From: Streptomyces hawaiiensis
GTDB taxonomy: Bacteria > Actinomycetota > Actinomycetes > Streptomycetales > Streptomycetaceae
Direction: 5' to 3'
NCBI RefSeq assembly: GCF_004803895.1
Contig: NZ_CP021978.1
Coordinates: 7,874,001-7,938,000, forward strand
DNA: 64,000 nucleotides
Under the pieces are notes generated by a model. It had not been told where the DNA came from. It searched no databases and worked only from the letters and a program-made list of their open reading frames with translations. Below, in pieces: positions 1 through 8,226 of this stretch. Every line of letters begins with the position of its first letter. The first letter of the stretch is position 1. The translations under genes were made by a program, and so were the position numbers.

Positions 1-1
1 G

Positions 2-109
2 TCGGCCGAGGCCGTGTGGGACGCGGAACTGGCACCCGCCATGAATGCCCTGGGGATCGCCCTGCATGAGGAGGCCGCGCTCGATCTGCTGCTGGAGGAC
101 CTCGGGTGA
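2..109 (+). CDS. C-terminal fragment of an unidentified protein (cut by window edge)
   Basis: An open frame enters from the left edge and stops at a TGA at 107-109. The visible 35 residues are acidic and leucine/alanine rich and end in LLLEDLG, which looks like a helical C-terminus. There is too little to assign a family. It lies tail to tail with the methylase gene on the other strand. The 190 bp between them contains two copies of GGCTGGGCC (around 155-192), which could form part of a terminator. The function is unknown. Confidence 0.55.
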   Translation, partial: SAEAVWDAELAPAMNALGIALHEEAALDLLLEDLG

Positions 110-302
110 CGGTTCACCGCATGGTGGACTGACACGGTCGAACCACCCCTGCCGGCTGGGCCATGACTTCAGTGACTCACCCGGCTGGGCCGGCTTTCTG
201 AGACCGTTGCTCCGCCCTGATGCTGGAAGGAGCGGTCGTCCTGCGGACAGCCCCGGGGGAAGCCGGAACGGTGGTGTGGATCGCCGACCGGGCAGGAGGC
301 GA

Positions 303-2291
303 TCAGGTGGTCAGCCCGCCTGCCGCCAGTCGATCACTCATGTCGCTCACCAACCCCTTGCCCGCGCTGTCACTTGCGGTGAGCAGCTCTTCGAAGGCCC
401 GCAGACGACGAAACGTCTCGGCGTACACCGTCTGCCTCTCCAGAGGAAGTTGGAGTACCTGGAGACGTCGGATGTCGACCCTCGACGAGCTGGAGGCATG
501 GGTGCCTGCCTGGCGCCCGTTGGCCGGCGCGCACAGACAGCCGGCGAGGAAGTGGGCGTCCAGCTTCTCCGCATCCACCCGCAGGATGTAGAGCTGAGGG
601 CCCAAGGCCGTCGGCGGTCCTTCGTGGACCCACGCCTTGAAGGCTCGAGCCACTCCGGCGACCACGACGTCGCCCTCCTCGGCGACGGCTGGGGCCGAGC
701 CGGTGGGGACCACCCCGCTGGGAGTGCCGTCGTGGAGAAGGTCGGCGATGGTGAGGAGCGGAACGGCGGCCCCGCGAGCCGTTGCGGCCGGGTCCGGCTG
801 CTGCTGGCCGGCGCGCAGTGTCAGCGCTCCGGCCTTGACGAGGTCCCCCACCGTCGTTGTGGTCTGTGAAGTCCCGGCCTCGAAGTCGAGCGCGGACAGA
901 CGCTGCGCATGATCGGCCAGATCGGTCAGCAATGACCCGAACCCGTCCCACTTGCCAGCGAGTTCCTTACGGGACGGCTCGGCCGCCGCCGCTGCGTAGC
1001 GCCCCGGAGTGACGTCCACCTCGTCGTCGAGAAGGTCGAGCAGGGGGACACGCACGGCGCCCTGCGGAGGCTCCTGGTCCACTTGGTCGAGGGCCGCCAT
1101 CGCGGTGAGTACGAACGAACCGAGGCCGTCCCAGTCGGGGCTCGGTTCGCGCGTTCCCGACCTCGCGAAACGTGTGGCGTCCACCAGGAGGGCGTTCTGG
1201 CTCGGGGGAGCGGCCGCGGGGCCGCCGTCCGGCGCCGTGCGGAGGATCCACAATTGCAGTGACACGCTGTGCGGTTGTGCGCTGCCAGGGGGCAGGGACA
1301 CGACTGCGCGGAGCGCTCCGGTGCGCAGCAGCGAGCCGCGGATACGGCGGCCCGCCTTGCGTGACGCGACGGCCGGCGGAAGGACGACCACGGCGGTCCC
1401 GCCCGGCTTGAGGTGGGAGAGCAGGTGCTGCACCCAGGCCAGTTCGGGCTCGGTGCGAGGGGGCAGGCCGTGCGTCCAGCGCTGGTCGGTGGCGAGCTCC
1501 TCGTAGCCCCAGTCGCGTTCGTTGAAGGGGGGGTTGCACAGTGCGATATCGACTTTCGCTCCGGCGAAGGGGTCGTCTCGCAGTGTGTCGGCGGTGGCGA
1601 TCCGAGTCCGGATGCCGCGGTCCTCCGCGAGGAAATCGAGACGGCCGGCCGTCAACGCGGCCAGCGCCGGGTCCCTTTCGCACGCGAGTACCTCCAGCCC
1701 GGGGCTGTCGTACTCCTGTACGGCAGCGGCGGCCAGGTGTCCTGTACCGCACGCCGGATCGAGGAGGGTCAGTCCGCCCTGTGCCGGGCCGAGGCGGACG
1801 GCCAGGGCGATCCGAGCCATCAGGGCGGCGAGCTGCGGCGGTGTGGTACTGAGCTGTCGGACATGGGTTTCCAGCCACCGTTGCAGCAGGAACTCGAAGG
1901 TCTCGCGTGGTCCCTCTTCCCGCCCCACCCTCGCCGCTTCGGCCACCAGGTCACGGGCTTGCGGGGAGAGCTCGGGATGGGCGATCCGTGCCCTGGAGGA
2001 ACGCATCCGACGAGCCGCCTCGGCGATGGCCAGCCCCGACTCGTTACGGCTGCCCAGCGCCTCGAAGCGCGGCCAGAGGAGTTCCCGGCCGCCGATGTCT
2101 GCGAGCTTGCCGTTGTCCCGCAGCCACTGCTCGACCTCGGCCAGCGAGAACTGCGGACTGACGTCGGTGCCCCCGATGCGGGTGGGGAAGGAGTCGTGGC
2201 GGCGGCGCCAGTTGCTCACGGCGGCTCGCCCGACGCCGGCGATCCGGGCGATCTCGGCCAGGCTGACGGGGACGGCGTCATGGGCACTCAT
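303..2291 (-). CDS. N6-adenine DNA methyltransferase (HsdM-like) with N-terminal helix-turn-helix
   Basis: This 662-residue protein is a SAM-dependent N6-adenine methylase. Residues about 8-60 form a helix-turn-helix (LAEIARIAGVGRAAVSNW), followed by a helical linker. Motif I is DPACGTGHLAAAA near 178-190, and the catalytic motif IV is NPPF at 253-256. Residues from about 470 to the end resemble a single target-recognition domain. No nuclease domain and no restriction partner are adjacent. The gene is divergent from two kinase genes, and the shared intergenic region carries a copy of the island-wide TGTGAACWRAG element. The HTH raises the possibility that it also acts as a transcriptional regulator, as some methylases do; that is inference. 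The methylase call is firm, but whether it marks self DNA for DISARM or belongs to a separate kinase-linked system is open. Confidence 0.88.
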   Translation of the reverse strand: MSAHDAVPVSLAEIARIAGVGRAAVSNWRRRHDSFPTRIGGTDVSPQFSLAEVEQWLRDNGKLADIGGRELLWPRFEALGSRNESGLAIAEAARRMRSSRARIAHPELSPQARDLVAEAARVGREEGPRETFEFLLQRWLETHVRQLSTTPPQLAALMARIALAVRLGPAQGGLTLLDPACGTGHLAAAAVQEYDSPGLEVLACERDPALAALTAGRLDFLAEDRGIRTRIATADTLRDDPFAGAKVDIALCNPPFNERDWGYEELATDQRWTHGLPPRTEPELAWVQHLLSHLKPGGTAVVVLPPAVASRKAGRRIRGSLLRTGALRAVVSLPPGSAQPHSVSLQLWILRTAPDGGPAAAPPSQNALLVDATRFARSGTREPSPDWDGLGSFVLTAMAALDQVDQEPPQGAVRVPLLDLLDDEVDVTPGRYAAAAAEPSRKELAGKWDGFGSLLTDLADHAQRLSALDFEAGTSQTTTTVGDLVKAGALTLRAGQQQPDPAATARGAAVPLLTIADLLHDGTPSGVVPTGSAPAVAEEGDVVVAGVARAFKAWVHEGPPTALGPQLYILRVDAEKLDAHFLAGCLCAPANGRQAGTHASSSSRVDIRRLQVLQLPLERQTVYAETFRRLRAFEELLTASDSAGKGLVSDMSDRLAAGGLTT

Positions 2292-2371
2292 GGTTCAGTC
2301 TCCGAGGTACTTGGCGGCATGCTGGTCGGCGTTCCCGGCGGCCGTTCATACGGGGCAGGCTACTACCCTCA

Positions 2372-2386
2372 TTGACTTTGTTCACA
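2372..2386 (-). promoter_or_regulatory. Copy a of the TGTGAACWRAGNNNA element (HTH-methylase / kinase divergent region)
   Basis: On the minus strand the site reads TGTGAACAAAGTCAA. In that direction CTGTGA is followed after 16 bp by TAGTAG (2360-2365), a possible -35/-10 pair about 70 bp upstream of the methylase start at 2291. On the plus strand the same bases lie just after TACCCT, a possible -10 for the kinase gene. It could therefore serve both genes. The element itself is seen directly; its function is inferred from recurrence. Confidence 0.6.
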
Positions 2387-2434
2387 GCGTGTACGTTCCA
2401 TCTGGTTGTGCAGGGAATGTGGAGGTCGTTAGAT

Positions 2435-3376
2435 ATGTGGAGTCTCGCGCCGGGAATGGTGATCCATGACCGCTATCGGCTGGAGTCCGTGCTGGGTCGG
2501 GGAGTGATGGGGCAGGTGTGGCAGGGCCGCGACCTGCCTCTTGACCGGCCCGTCGCAGTGAAGACCGTCGTTACGGAACTGCTGGCCGTGGCGAGCAGCC
2601 GCGACGCCGCACTCACGCGGTTCGGCAGGGAGGCGCGGGCGGCCGCGCGCCTCGACCACGCGAACGTCGCCGCGGTCTTCGACGCCTCGATCACGGACGA
2701 CACGTGCTGTCTGGTGATGGAGCTGATCGACGGCACCACACTTGAGTACCTCTTCGACCAGCAGGAGGACGGCCGGTTCGACGTCTTTTCTGCTGCCGCC
2801 GTCGCGGCCCAGCTGTGCGCGGGGCTGTCCGCGGTCCACGCCGCCGACCTGGTACATCGCGACCTCAAGACGCAGAACGTCATGGTCCGCCGCGACGGCG
2901 TCGTGAAGATCCTCGACTTCGGCCTGGTCAAGCTGCTCAGTGACACCGACCCGCGGCTCACCATGACCGGCGAGGGCGTCGGCAACCTCATCTGCGCCTC
3001 TCCCGAGCTGCTGGCAGGCCGGGACCGCATCGACGGCCGCAGCGACCTGTACGCCGTGGGCTGCCTGCTGCACCACATGCTCACCGGGGAGACGCCCTTC
3101 TCCACGGATCAGCCGGCGCTTCTGGCCTCCCACCATCTCGCGTCGCCCGCGCCCCTCGTCGCGGACGCGGGCGTACGCGTGCCCGGGGATCTCCAGAACC
3201 TGATCACGGCCCTGCTCGCCAAGAGGCCGGACGACCGTCCCGCGTCGGCGGCCGAGGTCTACGCCGCCCTGGCTCCCCACCTGCCGGAGCCGGATCCCGG
3301 GCTGGCAGTCAGGCGGACTCCGCCCGAGGACCCGCGCCGCCCCTTCCTGGTCCCCCAGGGCCCGATGCCCCTATAA
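2435..3376 (+). CDS. Soluble Hanks-type serine/threonine protein kinase
   Basis: This 313-residue kinase has the glycine loop LGRGVMGQVW (20-29), ATP lysine AVK (K43), catalytic loop HRDLKTQN (141-148), DFG (161-163), and an SPE triad in the activation segment followed by SDLYAVGCLLHHMLTG. It has no transmembrane segment and no PASTA or other sensor domain, so it is essentially a bare cytoplasmic kinase domain with a short tail. The start at 2435 was chosen for a GGAGG ribosome site 9 bp upstream; upstream in-frame ATGs lack one. It is divergent from the HTH-methylase and followed by a second kinase. Kinases occur in phage-defence systems such as Pgl/BREX (PglW) and Stk2, so a signalling role in this island is plausible but unproven. 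Confidence 0.88.
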   Translation: MWSLAPGMVIHDRYRLESVLGRGVMGQVWQGRDLPLDRPVAVKTVVTELLAVASSRDAALTRFGREARAAARLDHANVAAVFDASITDDTCCLVMELIDGTTLEYLFDQQEDGRFDVFSAAAVAAQLCAGLSAVHAADLVHRDLKTQNVMVRRDGVVKILDFGLVKLLSDTDPRLTMTGEGVGNLICASPELLAGRDRIDGRSDLYAVGCLLHHMLTGETPFSTDQPALLASHHLASPAPLVADAGVRVPGDLQNLITALLAKRPDDRPASAAEVYAALAPHLPEPDPGLAVRRTPPEDPRRPFLVPQGPMPL

Positions 3377-3558
3377 CGACAGTGTCACCAGGTTCCGGCG
3401 AGGGCGCTCCGATCGTTGTAGGCCGCACTTTTTGGTCACGTGCGGCACAGGAGTCTCGTGACCGGTGACACAATGGCCCGGTCGGCAGGGGTGCCGTGAG
3501 GCTCCCGGCCGCGGGAGGCGGCGGGCACGGCAGGCGCCGGAACTGGGGGCGGGGTGCG

Positions 3559-4821
3559 ATGCGGCGGAGGCTTGGACGGTACGAGCTGACGCACGAACTG
3601 GGCCGGGGCGGGATGGGCGTCGTCTGGGCGGCCCACGACCGCGACCATGATCGCGAGGTCGCCGTCAAACTCCTCGCGACCCGCGGCCACGGTGCCGAAC
3701 CGAGCACGCTGGAGCGCCGGTTCCTGCGCGAGATACGCCTGACCGGTCGCCTGCGGCACCCGGGCGTCCCCGCCGTCCACGACCACGGCAACCACGAGGG
3801 CGAGTTGTATCTGGTCATGGATCTCGTCCCGGGCCGGGCCCTGGACGCCGTCCTCAAGAACGACGGCCCCCTGCGCGTCGAGGAGGCGGCGGACGTGGCC
3901 CGCCGCGCGTCCGAGGTGCTGTCCTACGCCCACGGTCAGGGGGTCGTGCATCGCGACCTGAAGCCGTCGAACCTGATGCTGACCCCCGACGGGGAGATCA
4001 AGGTCCTGGACTTCGGGGTCGCGGCGGCTCTGGAGCCCCAGCCCGGCGAGACCCGTTTCACCGCAGCCAACGCCACTCCCGGCACGGTCGTCTACATGGC
4101 GCCCGAACAGGCCGTCGGACGGACCGTGCCCGCGAGCGACCTGTACTCGCTGGGCTGCGTCCTGTACGAACTGCTCACCGGTAAGCCCCCCTTCACCGAC
4201 GGCAGTCCCTTCATGCTGTACCACCGGCACGCCAACGACCCCGTCCCGCCGCTCGCCGACCGTCGCCCCGGCGTACCGGACGGCCTGCGCATGCTGGTCG
4301 AGCGGCTGCTGGAGAAGAAGCCCGAGGACCGGCCCGCCTCCGCCGAGGAGGTGGCCGCCCTGCTCGCCGCCTGGGCGCCCCGACCGGCTCCCGCCGCCGG
4401 GACCACGTCCGCTCACCCGCGGCTGGCCGAGCTGGCCGCCCTGCGCCGTGCGGGACATCCCGCCCGCGCCCTGGAGGAGTACCACGAGCTGATGGCCGCC
4501 CCCGGCCTGGACCGCGCGGGCATGCTCGCCGCCCGGGCCGGAGCCGCCCTGTGCGCGGGGGCGCTCGGCCGCACCCGCGAGGCCCTGGACGAACTGAAGT
4601 CCGTCCTCGCCGAACAGCGCAGCCTGCTCGGGCCGGGCCACCCCGCAGTGCTGGACACCCGCTACGAGATTGCCGTCCTGCTGATCCGCACCGGGGAACG
4701 GCACGCCGCCGAGGAGCTGCTGCGCCGTCTCGCCGACGAGGAGGAGACGGTCCTGCCCGAGTCCGACGCCGGGCACGGACGGAGCCGGAAGCTGCTGGAG
4801 CGGCTGCGCCGCATGGGCTGA
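3559..4821 (+). CDS. Serine/threonine protein kinase with C-terminal TPR-like helical region
   Basis: This 420-residue protein carries a complete kinase domain: LGRGGMGVVW (14-23), AVK (K37), HRDLKPSN (131-138), DFG (151-153), APEQ, and SDLYSLGCVLYELLTG. Residues about 290-420 form alanine/leucine-rich helical repeats (AALRRAGHPARALEEYHELM, REALDELKSVLAEQR, HAAEELLRRL) that look like tetratricopeptide repeats and could bind a partner. There is no membrane segment. The ATG at 3559 is preferred to the GTG at 3496 because it places the kinase glycine loop near the N-terminus; the ribosome site is weak either way. It follows the first kinase by about 180 bp and precedes drmD by 160 bp. The substrate is unknown. 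Confidence 0.87.
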   Translation: MRRRLGRYELTHELGRGGMGVVWAAHDRDHDREVAVKLLATRGHGAEPSTLERRFLREIRLTGRLRHPGVPAVHDHGNHEGELYLVMDLVPGRALDAVLKNDGPLRVEEAADVARRASEVLSYAHGQGVVHRDLKPSNLMLTPDGEIKVLDFGVAAALEPQPGETRFTAANATPGTVVYMAPEQAVGRTVPASDLYSLGCVLYELLTGKPPFTDGSPFMLYHRHANDPVPPLADRRPGVPDGLRMLVERLLEKKPEDRPASAEEVAALLAAWAPRPAPAAGTTSAHPRLAELAALRRAGHPARALEEYHELMAAPGLDRAGMLAARAGAALCAGALGRTREALDELKSVLAEQRSLLGPGHPAVLDTRYEIAVLLIRTGERHAAEELLRRLADEEETVLPESDAGHGRSRKLLERLRRMG

Positions 4822-4857
4822 GGGCGGCCGTGATCCGAACACCGACTCAAAGATTTG

Positions 4858-4872
4858 TAATCTCTGTTCACA
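4858..4872 (-). promoter_or_regulatory. Copy b of the TGTGAACWRAGNNNA element (drmD promoter region)
   Basis: The minus strand reads TGTGAACAGAGATTA. It sits about 110 bp upstream of the drmD start. On the plus strand TAATCT (4858-4863) lies immediately before GTTCACA, a plausible -10 hexamer, so the conserved core would overlap the start of the drmD transcript as an operator might. This is the most divergent of the seven copies; the TGTGAAC and AG core is intact. Confidence 0.5.
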
Positions 4873-4980
4873 GGTGACGGCTCGTGTTAGCCTGCCGTCA
4901 CGTCGTTTCCGGAGGGGAGACAGGACACGGGACACTGTCTACGGACGACGGCAGGTGAACACCGAGGGGAAACAGCGCCC

Positions 4981-7900
4981 ATGACGCCAGCAGCTCAGCG
5001 CGAGACCGAGCGGACGGGGGCGCAGCCGCTCCCCGAAGAGGGGAATCTGGTCGAGGTGCGCGGCCAGTCCTGGGTGGTCGCCCGCGTCGAGCCGTCCCCG
5101 GCCGCCCCCGACGGCGAGGAGAACCGGCGCCCCGCGACTCTGGTCCACCTCCAGTCCGTCGCCGACGGCCGCTTCGGCGACACCCTCTCCGTGATCTGGG
5201 AGGTCGAGCCCGGCCGCCGCGTCCTGCCCGCCGGCTCCCTGCCCGACGCCTCCACGGGCTCCTACGACTCCCCGAACCGCCTCGCCGCGTTCCTCGACGC
5301 CGTCCGCTGGTCCGCCGTCGCCTCCGCCGACGGCAGGACCCTCCAGGCCCCGTTCCGCTCCGGCGTCGCCGTCGAGCCGTACCAGCTGGAGCCGGTCTCC
5401 CGGGCGGTCGGCGCACCCCGCGTCAACCTCCTCCTCGCCGACGACGTCGGCCTCGGCAAGACCATCGAGGCCGGCCTCGTCGTGCAGGAACTCATGTTGC
5501 GCGGCCGGGCCCGCCGCACCATGGTCGTCTGCCCCGCCGGCCTCACCCTCAAGTGGCGCGACGAGATGGCCGAGAAGTTCGGCCTGGAGTTCACCATCGT
5601 CGACTCCGAGCACTGCGCCCGCCTGCGCCGCACCCACGGCACCGCCGCCAACCCCTTCCGGGTGCACCCGCTGACCATCGTCTCCCTGCCCTGGCTGCGC
5701 GGCCAGAAGGCCCAGCGCCTCCTCGACGAGGTCATCGGCGCCCCCGAGGAGAGCACGGACGGCGAGCACAAGCGCTTCTTCGACCTGCTGGTCCTCGACG
5801 AGGCGCACCACGTCGCGCCCGCCGCCCCCAAGCAGGTGTACGCGGTCGACTCCCAGCAGACCAAGCTGATCCGGCGCCTCGTCCCGCACTTCGAGCACCG
5901 GCTCTTCCTCTCCGCGACCCCGCACAACGGTTATCCCGAGTCGTACACGGCGCTCCTCGAACTCATCGACGACCAGCGCTTTGCACGCGGCGTCGACCCC
6001 GACAAGGAAGCCCTCAGGGACACGGTCGTACGACGCCTGAAGTCGTCCATCACGGAACGGGACGGCGTGACCCGCCGCTTCCGGAACCGCCGGATGCACG
6101 ACCTCTCCGTCGACTACACCCAGCAGGAACGTGAAATCCACCAACTGCTCAGCTCCTTCGCCGAGTTGCGCCGCAGAAAGCTGACCCCGAAGGCCCGGGG
6201 CGGCCGCCGCGCCGCCGACCTGGTGACCCTGCTGCTGAAGAAGCGGCTGTTCTCCTCCCCGGCGGCCTTCCTCCACACCGTCCAGGTCTACCTCTCCCAC
6301 CTGGAGGACACCGGCCCCGCGCGCGGCCGTACGGCAGCCGCCGAAGTCCCCGAGTGGCTGGAGGAGTTCGCCGACCTCGTCGCCGACCTCGACGACACGG
6401 GACTGGTCGACGCCGAGGACGACGCCCTTACCCGCTCCACCTCGCTCACCCCGGCGGAGGACGGCCAGGAACTGGACCTGCTCCAGGAGATGGAGCGCTG
6501 GGCCCTCACCCACGAGGCCGCGCCCGACTCCAAGGCCGAGGCGCTGATCGCCGAACTCAAGGCCGTCTGCCGGCCCGACGGCAAGAAGTGGACCAACGAA
6601 CGGGTCGTGGTCTTCACCGAGTACCGCGACACCCAGAAGTGGCTCCACGACCTCCTCCAACAGGAGGAACTCACCGACGGGGGCCGCGTCGAGCGCCTGC
6701 ACGGCGGCCTGTCCGCCGAGGAGCGCGAGCGCATCCGCCTCGGCTTCCAAACCGATCCGTCCCGCGCGGAGGGCAGGGTCCGCATCCTCCTGGCCACCGA
6801 CGCCGCCGGCGAGGGCATCGACCTCCAGAACCACTGCCACCGCCTGATCAACTACGACATCCCCTTCAACCCCAACAAGCTCGAACAGCGCATCGGCCGT
6901 ATCGACCGCTGGGGTCAGAAGCACGACCCGGAAATCACCCACTTCATCGGCTCCGGCTGGCAGCAGGCGCAGGCCGGCTCGTACGAGGCCGACCTGGAGT
7001 TCCTCTCCCGGGTCGCCAAGAAGGTCGCGCGTATGGAGCACGACCTCGGCTCCGTCAACGCCGTCCTCGCCGACGCCGTCCAGCGCCGGATGACCGGCGA
7101 CACCGCACCGGTCGACATCGAGAACGCCAAGCCCAAGCCGATCAAAGGCCGCCGCACGGGCGGCGAGGTCGCCCCGGAGCAGAACGTCACCGCGCAGACG
7201 AAGCGGCTCGCCGACCAGTACGACGAGACGGTGAGCGCGCTCGGCCTCACCCCGGGCAACGTCAAGCGCGTCGTGGACACCGCGCTGGCGCTGGACAACC
7301 AGCCGCCGCTGCTGCCGTCCACGCTGCGGGCGGAGGACTTCGAGCCGGGCGACCTCTTCGACGTGCAGCCCCTGTCCGGCAGTTGGGAGCGGGCCACCCG
7401 CGGTCTCGCGCACAAGCTCCGCGAGGGCGAGCAACGCCCGCTCACCTTCTCCCCGGCGGTGGCCGCCCAGGGCAGGGACGACGTGGTCCTCGCCCACCTC
7501 AAGCACCCGCTCGTCGCCCTCTCCACGCGCCTGCTGACCGCCGCCGTCTGGAACGCGGACCTGATCGACCTCCACCGCGTCACCGCCGTCGTCTCCGACG
7601 ACCCCGCCGTGACCACGACCCTCGTCTCCGCCTACGCCCGGTATGTCCTCGTCGGCACCGACGGCACCCGCCTGCACGAGGAAGTGCTGTACTCGGGCGG
7701 CTGGTTCGGCGACACCGGACGCTTCCGCCGCTGGGAGTCGGTGAACGAACAGGGCAGGGTCCTCTCCCACGCACTCACCGAGGGCATCGAGGCGGCCCTG
7801 CACCTGCGCAAGGAACTCACCGAGGCCTGGCCGAAACTCCGCGACCCGCTCTACCGGTCCCTGGAGGCCCGCGCCGGCGAACTCGGCCGCCAGCTGGAGA

Positions 7901-8226
7901 GCAGACTCGCCGACCGCCGGGCGGAGGAGGAACGCCGTATCACCGCGACCCTCGACCGCTTCGAGGCCACCCTGCGCGCCAAGCTCAAGGAGGAGGGCGA
8001 AGGGGAGGGCGAACAGCTCGCGCTGCTGTCCACCCACGAGCTGACCGGCCACGAGCGCCGCCAGTTCGAGGACGACCGCCGCCGCTGGCAGGAACGCCTC
8101 GAAGGGCTCCCCGCCGAACGCGAACGCGAACTCGCCGCCATCGCCGCCCGCTACCGCGAGCCCCGCTCCCACCTCTTCCCCGCCGCCGTCGTCTTCGTGA
8201 TCCCCGCAAAGGAAGCCCGCCGATGA
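4981..8226 (+). CDS. drmD: DISARM helicase DrmD (SNF2-like)
   Basis: This 1081-residue superfamily 2 SNF2-type ATPase has DDVGLGKT (154-161) as motif I, LDEAHH (272-277) as motif II, SATPHNGY near 311 as motif III, TDAAGEGIDLQ as motif V and QRIGRIDRWGQ near 636 as motif VI. A small N-terminal domain (VEVRGQSWVVARVE) precedes the motor. The C-terminal third contains a charged, coiled-coil-like stretch around 960-1050. In class 1 DISARM, drmD is the hallmark SNF2 helicase next to the adenine methylase drmMI, exactly as here, and DISARM restricts incoming unmodified phage DNA. The stop codon overlaps the drmMI start in an ATGA, so translation is coupled. A divergent copy of the shared 15-bp element lies in its promoter. 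Confidence 0.92.
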   Translation: MTPAAQRETERTGAQPLPEEGNLVEVRGQSWVVARVEPSPAAPDGEENRRPATLVHLQSVADGRFGDTLSVIWEVEPGRRVLPAGSLPDASTGSYDSPNRLAAFLDAVRWSAVASADGRTLQAPFRSGVAVEPYQLEPVSRAVGAPRVNLLLADDVGLGKTIEAGLVVQELMLRGRARRTMVVCPAGLTLKWRDEMAEKFGLEFTIVDSEHCARLRRTHGTAANPFRVHPLTIVSLPWLRGQKAQRLLDEVIGAPEESTDGEHKRFFDLLVLDEAHHVAPAAPKQVYAVDSQQTKLIRRLVPHFEHRLFLSATPHNGYPESYTALLELIDDQRFARGVDPDKEALRDTVVRRLKSSITERDGVTRRFRNRRMHDLSVDYTQQEREIHQLLSSFAELRRRKLTPKARGGRRAADLVTLLLKKRLFSSPAAFLHTVQVYLSHLEDTGPARGRTAAAEVPEWLEEFADLVADLDDTGLVDAEDDALTRSTSLTPAEDGQELDLLQEMERWALTHEAAPDSKAEALIAELKAVCRPDGKKWTNERVVVFTEYRDTQKWLHDLLQQEELTDGGRVERLHGGLSAEERERIRLGFQTDPSRAEGRVRILLATDAAGEGIDLQNHCHRLINYDIPFNPNKLEQRIGRIDRWGQKHDPEITHFIGSGWQQAQAGSYEADLEFLSRVAKKVARMEHDLGSVNAVLADAVQRRMTGDTAPVDIENAKPKPIKGRRTGGEVAPEQNVTAQTKRLADQYDETVSALGLTPGNVKRVVDTALALDNQPPLLPSTLRAEDFEPGDLFDVQPLSGSWERATRGLAHKLREGEQRPLTFSPAVAAQGRDDVVLAHLKHPLVALSTRLLTAAVWNADLIDLHRVTAVVSDDPAVTTTLVSAYARYVLVGTDGTRLHEEVLYSGGWFGDTGRFRRWESVNEQGRVLSHALTEGIEAALHLRKELTEAWPKLRDPLYRSLEARAGELGRQLESRLADRRAEEERRITATLDRFEATLRAKLKEEGEGEGEQLALLSTHELTGHERRQFEDDRRRWQERLEGLPAERERELAAIAARYREPRSHLFPAAVVFVIPAKEARR

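Noticed and set aside
303..4821. A complete Pgl/BREX system
   Set aside because: Only a methylase and kinases are present. PglZ-type phosphatase, the large P-loop ATPase and BrxA/B-like proteins are absent, and the kinases lack the PglW architecture.
4939..8172. Long minus-strand frame of about 1077 residues opposite drmD
   Set aside because: It is antisense to a gene with complete helicase motifs. The translation is rich in valine, glycine and glutamate with no domain, the usual shadow of GC-rich coding sequence.
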